64,000 nt of DNA from Cyrtodaria siliqua (Eukaryota; Mollusca; Bivalvia; Adapedonta; Hiatellidae), in NCBI GenBank assembly GCA_037043455.1, contig JAWPHD010005119.1, positions 106,355-170,354 on the forward strand, in the 5' to 3' direction. Shown here piece after piece: positions 10,910 to 23,349 of this stretch (positions are counted from its first letter, which is position 1; each line of letters begins with the position of its first letter). Under the pieces are notes generated by a model. That model was given only the letters and a program-made list of their open reading frames with translations, had not been told where the DNA came from and searched no databases. The position numbers were made by a program, and so were the translations under genes.

Positions 10910-11232
10910 AAAAGGGCGCATGGCAATCTTGAACTTTTAAAACTCGCAACATTTTAAGTTTTTCAACATAACCTGCATTTTTACCCGCATTAATATTAAA
11001 TAATGGATCAGTTCAAAGCAAAATGTGTTTGCATTTACTAACTGTTGATTATATTGCTCCAAAAATATATTTCGTCCTACGGTAGAATAACAAAATAATA
11101 TTGAAAACCAAAAATGTTAATTAATTATATGCAAGAAAATTTCAAGTCAAAATGATACTGGATTAATAAATCGAGGTGCTAATTAAATTTAATTTTTGAT
11201 AAAAACTTCAGATTGCCAAGTGTCCCTTTAAG
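10910..11232. mobile_element. TTAA MITE family M1, copy A
   Basis: Left 'ttaaaagggcgcatggcaatct', right 'agattgccaagtgtccctttaa'. The interior shows 'ggttgattatattgctcc', 'tcaaaatgatactggattaataaatcgaggtg', shared with the other M1 copies. Confidence 0.8.
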
Positions 11233-11287
11233 AGTTATGTCCCTTACATTCAAGACCACTGCCACATAGTTTAGATAAAGGTATCAA

Positions 11288-11598
11288 GTTAGAGACACAC
11301 AGCAATCTCGGGGTTTTTTAAACTTGCTGCGTCCCTCCCGTATGTTATTATACAGAACTAAAAACTTTTGCATTTTTTACAATCAATAATATCAATTACT
11401 AGAGCAGTAAGAAGCAAAATAGATTTTTTGCATATTACTGATGTTGACTGGATCGCACAAATAATATATTTATACCGGTGATATAAAAGAAGAAAATTTA
11501 AAACTCAAAAGTTATTTAATTATTAGTCAAAATTATGCTGAATTTATAAATATTAATGCTTGATCGATACTTCCAGATTGCCATGTGTCCCTTTAATG
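11288..11598. mobile_element. TTAA MITE family M1, copy B
   Basis: Left 'gagacacacagcaatctcgggg', right 'agattgccatgtgtccctttaa', same orientation as copy A and only 55 bp from it. The left TTAA has decayed to gtta. Confidence 0.75.
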
Positions 11599-11699
11599 TA
11601 TTATTAGTCTTATGTAAAATTTGACATCCATTTTTCTCCACACATAAAAGGACACAGCTCTTGAGCTGTCGAATGACCAGAATAAACAAAATAAATGAT

Positions 11700-12115
11700 A
11701 ATAATGGTCAAAATTGAACATGGAGTTGACAATGAGAATGATAATGGAGCATGGAGTGGACAATGAGAATGAAACATGGAGTGGACAATGACACAACTGA
11801 ACATGGAGTTGACTTTGACCATAATGGAACATGGAGTTGACAATGGCCATGATAATGGAACATGGAGTTGACAATGGCCATGATAATGGAACATTGCGAT
11901 GACAATGACCATGATGATGGAACATGGAATTGACAATGACCATGATGATGGAACATTGCGTTGACAATGAATTGGGGTTTTAAGGTGCACCAACACATTA
12001 CAGGTTATATGGACATGCCAACCATGATGATGGAACACGAGTGGACAATGACCATGATGATGGAACATGAGTGGACAATGACCATGATGATGGAACATGA
12101 ATGGACAATGCTAAT
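11700..12115. repeat. About 30-bp minisatellite, interrupted
   Basis: The unit is 'ggaacatggagttgacaatgaccatgatgat'. At 11968-12020 the array is split by about 55 bp ('ttggggttttaaggtgcaccaacacattacagg') that looks like a SINE tail read in reverse. The open frames on the minus strand (FHHHGHC-type peptides) are by-products of the repeat. Confidence 0.85.
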
Positions 12116-12650
12116 GACATTGAAAAAGTGAGATGACAATTATCAAAATGGAAAATGGATTAAAAATTCTCATGATAACAGAAAATAGAGTTGATAATGG
12201 AAAATGGAACATGATGTATATCTGAGATCTCATTTTAACAATGACATTGGAATAATTCTTTAGACAATGGAGTTATCTCTTAAAGAAAGACTAGTTTAAT
12301 TAAGGAACACATTTATGGAACAATTTAACAATAATATATACGGTAAAACACATCTGAACAACAATGGAATTAAATGTCCACGCAAAATATATGCATTCTT
12401 AAACGTTCAGTATTGAACATCCTACAAGTTAATTATTAAACATTCAGTACTGAACATTAGTTATTAAACATTTATTGTTAAATGTAAAACATTAATTATT
12501 AACATCTTTTTATTTTGAACACAAGTTATAATACGAAAAATAAATACTTACCAAAAACGTAAACAATGTATTGAAACAAGTGTAAATTAACTAAAACTGC
12601 TTTGGTCTTAATGCATTATGGTGGTTCACGATCATCAAAGGAAGCTATAT
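12116..12650. other. AT-rich sequence, no gene seen
   Basis: Continues as decayed 'aatggaacatg' repeats to about 12270, then 'cagtattgaacat..attattaaacatt' repeated at 12410-12480. A strong donor-like ggtaagtatt lies on the minus strand at 12540-12550 with no exon I can support. Confidence 0.4.
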
Positions 12651-12654
12651 GAAA

Positions 12655-12962
12655 TCTATGCAAGTTAAATAGGGATTTTATGAACACATGAAAGGTTATA
12701 TGGCGCCAAACAGGAATGAAGATGCCAGGTTCATTCTCCATGTTCATCGAGATAAAATATGGAGAACGGGCCTAGAACCTTCTCACCCTGAACTGCAGAG
12801 TTGCTGCAAGTTCTATTGTAGACACTCCATTTACGCTGGAGCCATGTTAGATTTTCTGCCACTGCTCTAGTGATATGAGCGAGATGGCACCTGAAACAAT
12901 GCAGGGGTCATGATGAAGACCTTTAATGAGCATGAACAAAAAATGACAAAATGAATATAAAT

Positions 12963-12993
<31 letters not shown>

Positions 12994-13060
12994 GGTCCTA
13001 CCCCTCTGCATGTGACGGTGTGTTTACAGTGGTTGTATTCTACCCCGGCAACCAAACGGG
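12655..13060 (-). mobile_element. Dispersed repeat family R1, copy 3, with a 30-G run
   Basis: Reverse of 7740-8110. Where copies 1 and 2 have a short C-run before 'attcat', this copy has 30 consecutive G on the + strand (12963-12992). Confidence 0.75.
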
Positions 13061-13149
13061 AAAAATTCCTTTGAAACTATCTCAGTTATCCCCCTTTGAT
13101 GAGTCATGAACTACCTTAAATTCTGCTTTTACTGAACACAACCATTTTA

Positions 13150-13405
13150 TACTGAATGAAAGACATATATGTACAAGTAAATATGACATTCTGGTAACCA
13201 TGGCAACACATGACAATAAGGTAACTATGGCAACACATGCCACTATTATTATTCAGGTAACTATGGCAACACATGCCAGTATTATGACAGTAGCTAACTA
13301 TGGCAACCCATGACAATATTATGACATTCAGGTAACTATGGCAACACATGCCAGTATTATGGCAACACATGACATGTAACTATAGAAACACATGCAAGTA
13401 TTACG
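13150..13405. repeat. About 40-bp minisatellite (ctatggcaacacatgcc)
   Basis: Five or so copies of 'gtaactatggcaacacatgccagtattatgacattcag' with length variants. Confidence 0.8.
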
Positions 13406-13838
13406 ACATTAGGCACATTTGGTGGATCTTTGGGCTGATAAAAGTAACAAAATTATGGCAACATTTGCAAACAATTATTTACAAAACAATCAACAAAACA
13501 AACACTATTCTATTAAAAAAGGCAGACATTTACTGAACATTTGATTCAAACAAATATATACATCTGATGGCCTAGATTGTAAATTGTAGATACATGAAAC
13601 TTGCATTTGAATCGAATAACAAATATTAATAAATTTGCGTATCAAATGTTTGACTTCAGAAACATTTGTTTCTTTTGATTCTTATAAATATGGCATTGGC
13701 AACTATTTATTACATTTTATTTGGAATGAACTGCATCTTATTTGGCATCCAGTCCAGTAGAATCTGGCACACATTATATTCATTTGATTTCTGCATATAT
13801 AAAGTTGATTTGAGCAAACGTAAGACTTGACTATTTAA

Positions 13839-13966
13839 TATCTTCCATTCCTGCACACATATCTTCCATTCCTGCACACATATCTTCCATTCCTGCACAC
13901 ATATCTTCCATTCCTGCACACATATCTTCCATTCCTGCACACATATCTTCCATTCCTGCATACATT
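13839..13966. repeat. 21-bp tandem repeat x 6
   Basis: Six head-to-tail copies of 'tcttccattcctgcacacata' start at 13841, 13862, 13883, 13904, 13925 and 13946. Because 21 is a multiple of 3, the minus strand reads a VQEWKIC heptad repeat; no gene signal surrounds it. Confidence 0.95.
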
Positions 13967-14164
13967 CCCTTTGATTTACCGGTAATGGATTTAAACATTC
14001 CATTCTCACATGTATACTGATTTCAGAATTCATTTTTAATCTCATTTTCTCTATAAAACTGTACAGCACATTGTGTTTCATTTATATTTATACAGTAGAT
14101 TACAAAGTTTTGACTAGCATAACAACATTATGCATCTTTTCAAGCTGAAATTATAGAAAATTAA

Positions 14165-14320
14165 CTAGAGTTGTGCTCCTTTACTTGAGACAGTATAACA
14201 AGAGTATGCATCTTTACATCATAGTTTAACAAGAGTATGCACCTTTACATCATATTTTAACTCGAGTTATGCACCTTTCCTGGAGATATGTCTTAGCTAG
14301 GGTTATGCACCTTTCCGTAC
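14165..14320. repeat. Degenerate repeat with 'gagttatgcacctttac'
   Basis: Four to five copies of 'taactagagttatgcacctttac' about 30-36 bp apart. Confidence 0.6.
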
Positions 14321-14365
14321 ATTTAATTAGTTATCTCCCTTTACCTCCTTTGTCACTATGCATGT

Positions 14366-14692
14366 ATTTAAAGAGACACATGGCAATTTTCTTTTTTTCC
14401 ACAGCTCAGGGTGTCTCGTTAGTTTATATACATAACTCGGAGTGTTACAATCAGTAATATTAATTATTAGGAAAGTCGAAAACAAGTTGTTTTTGTACAT
14501 TATTAACTGTTGCACTAATAATATATTTAAACCTATCTTACAATTTGTAGAATAACAGGAAAACAAATGAAACACAAAATGGTACTTCATATGCAAGTAG
14601 GTTTAAAGTCAAACTGATACTGGATTTTTAATTTGGGTGCTATATTTAATGCTTGATAAAAACCAAGATTGCCGTGTGTCCCTTTAAGAAAA
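14366..14692. mobile_element. TTAA MITE family M1, copy C
   Basis: Left TTAA-AGAGACACATGGCAATttt, right 'caagattgccgtgtgtccctTTAA'. The interior matches copies A and B ('gtcaaactgatactggatt'). Confidence 0.8.
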
Positions 14693-14774
14693 ATCATTTT
14701 AGTTATAAAACTATGTTTATAAACATTCATTTTATGGCATCTTCTTTATATCTTTTTGCGCACTTATCGTTTCC

Positions 14775-15005
14775 TAAGCTAGAGTTATGTCCCCCTTCAC
14801 AATAACTATCATTCCAATGAGTTATATCCCCTTTCACAATGTCTAGCATTCTAAGGAGCTATGTCCCCCCTTTCACAATGTCTAGCATTCTAAGGAGTTA
14901 TATCCCCTTTCACAATCCCTAGAATTCTAATGAGTTATGTCCCCTTCACAATGTCTAGCATTCTAAGAAGTTATGTCCCCTTTCATAATGTCTAGCATAC
15001 ATGTT
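14775..15005. repeat. About 40-bp minisatellite just 3' of the zinc-finger gene
   Basis: About six copies of 'gagttatgtccccctttcacaatgtctagcattctaag'. It lies 50-280 bp downstream of the zinc-finger stop codon and may be in its 3' UTR. Confidence 0.8.
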
Positions 15006-15041
15006 ACTATTTCTGAATCATTTTCACTAGAGTTATGCGCC

Positions 15042-15047
15042 TTTATT
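15042..15047 (-). promoter_or_regulatory. Possible polyadenylation signal of the zinc-finger gene
   Basis: AATAAA on the minus strand begins about 11 nt after the stop codon. That would make an unusually short 3' UTR, so a later signal may be the one used. Confidence 0.3.
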
Positions 15048-15057
15048 GTTTTTCTTT

Positions 15058-18000
15058 TTAACTCACAGTTACTTCCCCTTTCACTTCATCAGGACCATCT
15101 CCACCATGTACCTTTGCATGTACCTGCAGATGGTGGTAGTGCAAAAATGACGCGTTACAATCCCGGCACGTGAAAGGCTTCTGCCCGGAGTGAATTTTCT
15201 CGTGCGTCCTTAGAATACAGCTCTTTTTGAAACCTTTTCCGCAGGTCTGACAGATATGGGTCCTGGTGCCGTTGTGAATACCGAGGTGATTTCCAAATTC
15301 ACGTTTAGTTTTGAAGATCTGATGGCAGATAGGACACTCATGGCGACTGTTGCTGGTGTCTTTCTTTTGCAAATGTTCGACTGTTTTCTGCGTTTCAGCT
15401 TCCAGGGCATTTAGGTGCAAATCGGAGTCGACTGCGAATTTTTGATTTTCGTTTTCAACATTTTTTACTTTAAACGCATCTTTTAACATATTTTGACCGT
15501 CTGTATGTCCATTCATATTTCGGTTTGAATGAATATTCATATTTTCAATATTCTCCGATTTGAGAGTAGTAAGTTGTTCGCTATTTTCTAGATCGCATTT
15601 ACCCACAATGCTTTTAGTCAGTCGCATTAAACCGGCAAGTTGTTCCAGGCTTCCGTTTGACTTTGAAAATTTAGAAATCTGCTCGGAGATTATGTCAAGA
15701 TTTAAATCTTTCGTACTTCCTTTCTTAGAGTTCTGGTCTCTCAATATTTCCTTCACCCTGTGACCTATCTGCTCATAGGTCGGATTATCTGCGATATTCC
15801 CAAGATGGAAGCTTGTGTGCTTCCATATTTCAGATTTCGGCACATGCAATCCACAAATTTCACATCTCCGATTTTTTTCCTCTAAGTGTACTTTCATGTG
15901 CATTTGAAGATAAAATGATTCTTTGAATGTTCGTCCACAAACTGTGCATTCATATGCCTTTGCATTGTGTGACATTTTATGACGATTGAGATTGTGTTTG
16001 TGAGTGAACCCGCGTGAGCAGACGGCACATTTGAAAGGTTTATCTCCTGTATGAGTCAAAATGTGGTCTTTTAAGAAGTTTGATTGGTTGAACGTTTCCT
16101 CACAAAAGTCACAGATAAACCTATCTTTTGATTTATTGGTCCCTAACGAGTTTGACCTTGATTTGGTTGAAATCGGGGTCAACATGCGATTTTCAACGTG
16201 ACCTCTACTCTCCTTCTGAGCTGTAGATTTTGAAACTGACTTCAAGAAATTATCAGATTCTGTGTTTTCGCCAAAATAATTGCGATGGTTTAGCAGATGA
16301 CACTGAAGGTCAAAAGGTCGTGTGAATGATTTTTCGCAATACTGACACTGGTTTCTAGTACCCAACTTCTGCACGTGCTCCACCTGATGTTGCTCGAGAG
16401 CTTGTAAATTATCATACTTCTCCCAACAAATTCTGCACGTCAGATTCACATCAGTCTTCAATTTTTCATTTTCCAAATATTCTTCATTCTCAGATATTGA
16501 ATATGCATTATTTTCTTTCCAGTTTTCATTCAGATTTTTTAAAGTCATGTCATTTGCATTTTGTTCACTTTTGTTCCAGCTTTCCGTTTTTGTATTGCCA
16601 TATTTTTTACTATCTTTTCCATGACAACTAATCACGCTTTCACTACCTCTACTTTTGTTTCTTTCTTGCCTTAAGTCTAGTGCCATTTCATTTTCTTCCT
16701 TTTCGAGTTTTTTATGATTTAGTTGTTTTTTACTTGTTAATTCAGCAACCTTTTTTGTCACTTCATTAACATTTTCATGATTCTTCTCATTTTTGTCAGT
16801 TAAACTGTCTCTAGCATCAGCCTTGTGAGGATTTTTGGCATTATAAGAGTCAATCTTTTCGTTTTCTTTAGTTCTACTTTCACTGTTTTCACTACTCATC
16901 TTGCACTCCACTTCTACAGTTCTTTCATCATCAGTTTCATAATTTTTTTCTCTACTTCCTTCATCAACGTTCAAATCTTCATCTATTTCAGCATTTCTGA
17001 TTTCGCTTATTTCACCATTTGTTCCATCATTGTTTTCATTTTCATAATTTCTATTTTCCTTATCTTTGCCAGTTTCAATGTCGTCGTCATCATCTTCTTC
17101 TTCAGCATGTAAACCATCATCTTTAAATGTTACTATTACTTGCACACCCTGGCTAGTTTCATCCAGATCGATTTCGAGTCTATTTTCCTCTAAACTATCA
17201 TCAGAATCATCAACCTCCATTGTGCTTTCAATTTCATCGGCAACACTTTCGTTTTTCTGCGAATGTTCAACTTTACTTTTTTTCATTCGAAGTTTAATCT
17301 CCTCTGACCTCATTTCTGTGGATTTGTCGTCTGCATCTTCCACATTTTCAACATATCCATTCCTCTCAGATTCCCTTCTTATCTTACTCGTAACTTCTTC
17401 AATTTTCTGTCTAAGGTTTTTTAAATCATTACTTTCACTCTGAGTTTCAACTATTTCATTCATTTTGTCTCCACTGTCTTCATTTTTCTTACTATTATCA
17501 TTGTTTACAAATTCCTTCACTTTTTCGTCTGCTATGTTCGCAATATCAATACAATCAGTTTCAACAGTAACACTTTTAAAATCTGTTTTTGGAATTTCAT
17601 TTCTCGCTATCAGAATTTCACAGTCTGTTAGAGTAGTCTCCCTTGCTTGTGATAGAGTTTGCAATAGAGTAGTCTCCCTTGATTGTGATAGAGTAGTCTC
17701 CCTTGATTGTGATAGAGTAGCATTCCCTGAATTTATAGATGAAGGAACTTCTCTCAAGTCGGACAGAATCGCACTCATGGAATGTGCCGAGAATGAACCA
17801 GTTCTCTTGTATTCACTGCCAATGATGTTAGACCTGTTTTCTGACATAGGACCTTCCATCAAATTTTGTTTAAAGTCTTTCGCTCTGTCATCATCAAGAA
17901 CACTAAAATGTCTATTTTCAGTGCCATATTTTACCATTTGGTCAGAAGCACGATTTTCATGTTCATCGCACGGATTTTCCTTCGGACCTAGTTTTGTTCC

Positions 18001-21000
18001 GATTTTAGCCAAGTGTTGATATTCCTCCATTCTCCATCCAATGTCCTTTTCCTTTGGATGTTCATTTTCAAGTTGACTAGACTGCTTTTCGACAAAACTT
18101 CTACTCGAATTCTGTTCAGACCAGTGGCGACTTCGAAAATCGACTTCAGGACATTTGTTGCTTAATTTTGACAGATTACTTTCAACTTCATGAGAAGATA
18201 CGTGTCGCTTTTTAGGCGAGTCTTTTACGAATTTCCTCAAATCTTTTGCATAATTTGTCCGGTTTTCACTAAAAGTTGGAACAAACGAGCTTTGTTGGGG
18301 TAGATGTGATCCAGGATACTGGAAGTTAGAGTACATGTTTAGAAAATGTTCGTTTTTTCTGTAACCGTCTGCTGTGTCAGTGAGATGCGATGAGTAAGGT
18401 GTCAGATTCCGAAGATAAGCTGACACTGGAATCGATGTTCCAGTGTGTGTTGGTTTCAGTGACTGTGTTTTCGTTTCATTGTAAGTTGACCGATAAGTGT
18501 GTTTTCTGGAGAGATCTGTTGGCTGGTTTGAGTCTCTTTCTGAATCGCAATAATACTCGTTAACTTTTTTTGTGCTCAGATTGAGCGCGGAAGAATTTTG
18601 ATACGGGGATGTTAGAATACCATATCTGTCAGCTTTCAAATAGTTCTTTGCAGACGGTACACTTTCAAAAGGTGTCACTAATTTTGAAACAAACTTGTCC
18701 GAATGAGTCACTGATGATGAAACACCGTTAACAGAATGTGTCCCTGACCTTGAAGCACTTTCAAACATCAGACTTGTTGGATTGGTAGCTTTAACATTAA
18801 CATCATCTTTGGCAGGTAAAGTTTCATTATCAACGATAGAGCGCTTATTCATTTCAAGTTCAAATTCTTTGTATCCTACAGTGTTCATGGACAAAAGTTC
18901 CCTCCCAACATGTTTATCTGAACCGCCAATCGACTCTCTGAATGTTGTATCGATGATGGCATTTATGCACCTGGTGAAGTTGATTCCTTTCGACTGGTTC
19001 ACAAGATATGGCATATTTTGCCCCGGACTGGTTGTTTCAACGTTTGTCTCTGGGTTGGTGCCCTGCATTTCTCCTTCAAACCCATATGAATCTGCCATTT
19101 GTATTGAGATGGCCTTAGGTTCAGTTTGCAGGAAAACGTTTTGGGAATAGGTTTCTGACTCAAGAACATTTTCAGCATGTCTCTCTGCCAGCACATCTCT
19201 ACTGCTTGTACATAACGGATTTTCGATGTCAGTTTGATGGTCAGTAAGGTTACCATTTTCACAACTCCGAGGAGGACTTCTGCCTTCATGTATCCCTGTA
19301 GACAGTTTTACAAGTTCCTGAGCCACCTCAGCTCTAGTCATATCTTCACCATTTCTAACAAGTTCAGTCCCATCAGCATTATCTTGCTTAGTTTCAGCTT
19401 CATGTTCAGTAGAATCACCATCGGTCACTGTGTCAACTCCTTCGTTCTCGTTTCTTTGTTTTCTCTGCTGACTGTATGCATTGTTAATTTCTCCAATTTC
19501 ATAACTTTCTTGTTTGTGATCTTTGAAACCTTGATGCTCCAAAATCCCCGTACCACATTGACCCTGTTCGACCTCTAGATGACCGACCTCTGTCTGACCT
19601 TTGAGTAGGCTTGCTTGATTTACATTTGATGTTTGCTGAAGCATGGAATTCTGGGATAGATAATTCATCATGTACATCCTGTTGTAGTACGCCTGCACCT
19701 GGGCCGTATATGCTGCTCTGTAAAGGTTATTATAATCATGAGGGGCCCCGAAAGAGGACGCAAACATCGCCCCATTGTAACCAGGAGGATAATAACTACC
19801 ATATGAACCGTGACCCCCATTGGGCACCATTGAGGGTAAACCAGCAGGGGGCAGGTGAGGAACATTTGGGTTACCGCCAATACGCTGAAAGCCAAATGAC
19901 TGGGAAATGGCCGGCCGAGCCTCTGTGTTTGTTTTAAGTGGGTTAGGTGAGTGCGGTTGAACTGTTTGAGATTTAGACTTTCTCATCTGCTTTGGACCAG
20001 AACGAGACTTCTGCATCGCATTAGTTTCGGCTGCATTCAGAGTTTTTAACTTGCTTCTAACAATGTTATGTGCACCGACATTTTCATTTTCTTTGAATTC
20101 CACGTTTCCAGCGATCGTGCCATTTTCTTTCTCATCTTCTTCGTGCAAGCGCATGTGCTTGTACAAATGACTACTCTGGTAGAATTCCTTCTGACAAATG
20201 TCGCACGTGTAAGGTTTGCTCTCCACGTGCGAACGCATGTGCATTGTGAGGTGATGGCGGTGAATAAACGTCTTAGGGCACTTCTCGCATTTATGAGGTC
20301 TTTCACCGGAATGCCCCTTTTTGTGCTGACGCAGAACGCAGGCTTTACTGAACGATTTTTCGCACACCTCGCACGTGTGTAGCTCTGACGGCGAGTGTGT
20401 TTTCACGTGTATTTTTAGATCATGGCTCGTGGAAAAGCCTATATTGCATACCCCACAGCTGTATACTCTGTTTCCTGTATGTGTACCCATGTGCATTGTG
20501 AGATAAAACTCCTCGTTAAATTCCCGCTCGCAGAGCTTGCATTTGTAAATTTTCTCGCGATGAACGCGTAGATGTCTCCTCAGGTTGTTGTACTGACTGA
20601 ACTCTCGCGAGCAGTGCTCACACTTGTACGCGTTGCCGCCTGCGTGATCCGATTTCATATGACTCTGCAACTTATCCCCACTCAGAAACACCACACGACA
20701 TATACGGCATTTATAGTTTTTCGAGTCGTGTGACTTCATGTGAGAATTTAAATGTCCGCTCTGTTTGAATTCCTTATTACAAACCTCGCATGTGTACACC
20801 TTCTTGATATCTTCATGCACAAACTGAATTCGGAATGATTCAGAACTCTTCGAATCAAAGGAGCCTAATTCTTTCAAACCGTTATTAAATGTTTGCTCTC
20901 CACTGCTCTCCCTTTTCAAATTAGATTCACCAGTAACTGTCTCCATGTTGAATTTATTCAAAAGAGAAACCATTGGGCCCATGTATGAATTGTCAAACGC

Positions 21001-21989
21001 TGATCCTGGACTTGCTGATTTTAGATCATGATTGTCAATTTCTTGCCCTAGACTGGTTGTCCTAACATTATTGTTGTTAAAGGTTAATTCTGGACTGGTG
21101 CACTGTTTGTTAGCGTCCTTCCTGTTTGAGATATTTACATTTGGAATGTGCGCTTGCGGGAACGCTGCGTAATCACGATTAGAGTAAGTGGGAATGTTGT
21201 CCTCTGTTTGGAATGTTGACGATGAAGATGATGATGATGATGAGGATGATAATGTGTTGGTGTTTTTGGGAGCATGCTTAGAAACTGAAGTGCCTTTAGG
21301 ACAGTGCTCATGGCTTTCCAATTCACCATTCATATTACCAGTAACGAAACTCCTGCGAACTTGCTTAAGAATGTCGTCGACGTGTTTCGTCGTTCCACTT
21401 TTATGTCTGTCAGCATAGTACGAACTATCTGGACTTGCATCTGGACTATTATGTCCCTCACTGTCTACCATAGAATTATCACTTTCGCTGCTTGGCGGAA
21501 ACAGCGGTTTTGAAATGTCACATTTAAGACCCTCAAGGGCCACTATAGGATTTCTCTCTGGAGTGCGACGATTGTCATACAGACTGTGAATCGTGAACGG
21601 GGACGGCTCACGTGACGTCGACGACACCGACTCCGAATGATCGCTGCTAAGCGATTGTAAAGAATGCAGCGAGTCACTTCGAGGGCGAGAAAATGCCTCG
21701 CTATGACCAACATCAAGCTTTATTTTCATGGCGACTATTTCATTTTTATGGAAGTTTTCGTATTTATCTTCCAAAATCGCAGAATCTTCGTTTGCAAGAA
21801 ATTTCTGCTGTCCAGAGTAGTCCACGATCCCGTTAAGCTTTTTATGTTCATACAACGCTCGTTTCTTTGGTGGATATATGGTCTCATCTGCATACGAGCG
21901 TTTTGTCGAAAGTTTTGAACCATCGTGTTGAATGGTATCCATTGGCTGTACATGAGGAAATTTGCTTCCCTGTCTATGTGACTCCATCC
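15058..21989 (-). CDS. Giant C2H2 zinc-finger protein, main coding exon (17 fingers)
   Basis: One exon encodes 2309 residues from the first internal Met; with the upstream exon the protein is 2317. In internal numbering, residues about 397-613 hold eight C2H2 fingers (YTCEVCNKEF...H to YTCDICQKEF...H), 1847-2059 hold six more (the last, RRCEICGLHV, with an irregular spacing), and 2215-2290 hold three. Linkers are long and low in complexity: a poly-Ser run near 250, a Gly/Tyr/Pro-rich stretch near 700-780, and acidic Glu/Asp/Asn-rich sequence near 1530-1830. PTDLS (18508-18522) is a PxDLS CtBP-binding motif, with ALNLS and ALDLR as weaker versions; PPKKRALYEHKK near the N-terminus is NLS-like. 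The role inferred is a nuclear DNA-binding repressor. A clean acceptor (tgtcatttcag) precedes GGATG. No KRAB, BTB or SET domain is seen, and I cannot name the orthologue. Confidence 0.95.
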
Positions 21990-22354
21990 CTGAAATGACA
22001 GATTACGGAATTATTATTACTAGTCCAGTATTCTGATTGGCTGGCTAAAATATATTTGTGACCTAATATGGCATCAACCGCCACAAATTTTAGATTTGGT
22101 TTTAAAAGGACACACGGCAATTAGTGTTTGGAATCAGACTGGAAAATTACTATCGATAATCGGAAAACCATAACTGACTGATTATTGATAGTACAATCGG
22201 TTTATGTATTCATGTACAGACACAATAGTAAACCGGTGCATACAACAGTAACTGCATTCTTTGGCTGTAACTGATCCTCTGTAGCATTCTAACTTGCTTA
22301 ATTCTGTAGTAAACTAAACACAGTGTAGAACTAGAAGCGGTTGTTTTTTTAACA

Positions 22355-23300
22355 AAAACATATGTCTCCCCCACACTCCCAGTGTAATGGACAAACATTA
22401 TGGATATGTACCTGTTTAGACTGAGGATATACCGATCTAATGGCTACCAGGCATGAAATGCTTGGTTTACTGTGATTATAGTGCAGTCCATGCCAATGAC
22501 TGGTTTTCATGCACTGCTGTTACACTCTGGTCATGCACTCTCAGACTGTACTCGATATCCCTCAAGTGGTTTAAGAGAGTGGACACATATGATAATTGAC
22601 CTATAAGTTGACCTAAGTGAAATGCTTGGTTTACTGTTATTATAGTGCAGTCCATGACAATGACTGGTTTTCATGCACTGCTGTTACACTCTGGTCATGC
22701 ACTCTCAGACTGTACTCGATATCCCTCAAGTGGTTTAAAAGAGTGGACACATATGATAATTGACCTATAAGTTGACCTAAGTGAAATGCTTGGTTTACTG
22801 TTATTATAGTGCAGTCCATGCCAATGTCTGGTTTTCATGCACTGCTGTTTCACTCTGGTCATGCACTCTCAGACTGTACTCGATATCCCTCAAGTGGTTT
22901 AAAAGAGTGGACACATATGATAATTGACCTATAAGTTGACCTAAGTGTGCCTTGACCGTGAACCAACCTGGATGAAGGTTGTGTTCTGCACGTCATCTCA
23001 ATATGGTGAACATTTGAGCCAAATTATTTCAAAATCCCTCAAGCGGTTCAAGAGATATGGAGCGGACACGAAATATAGTGCATATAACCTTGACCTCTAA
23101 GTGTAACCTTGACCTTGAACGGATGTGGCCGTCTCTGCAAATTGTCTCGATATGGTGAACATTTGTGCCAAGTTATTTCAAAATCCCTCAAACAGTTCAA
23201 GGGATATGGAGCGGACACGACTTGTGACGGACAGACGGACGGACATCCAAGGTAAAATCAATATGTCTGCCCATACATGTGGGGGAGACATAATTATATG
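22355..23300. mobile_element. Array element with inverted ends TATGTCTCCCCCACA
   Basis: Starts 'atatgtctcccccaca' and ends 'tgtgggggagacataat', perfect inverted 15-mers. Inside are three near-identical 164-bp units (22454-22946, starting at 'gaaatgcttggtttac'), then two diverged units ('aaaatccctcaagcggttcaag'), then 'acggacagacggacggac'. It is the same architecture as the other pearl/Helitron-like elements here, placed in a gene intron. Confidence 0.75.
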
Positions 23301-23349
23301 TAACATAGCTTCTAGATGGGAGGAACTGCTTGGTAACCATATAAGCCAG

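Noticed and set aside
11593..12098. His/Cys-rich ORFs (FHHHGHC) resembling metal-binding repeats
   Set aside because: Three overlapping frames of a degenerate minisatellite are open at once, so openness reflects the repeat.
13710..14081. 123-codon minus-strand ORF with VQEWKIC heptads
   Set aside because: Product of the 21-bp tandem repeat; no splice sites, homology or codon signal outside it.
16825..19578. Plus-strand ORFs of 95-184 codons
   Set aside because: Antisense shadows of the zinc-finger exon; composition (Ser/Phe/Ile-rich) mirrors Glu/Lys/Asn codons on the coding strand.
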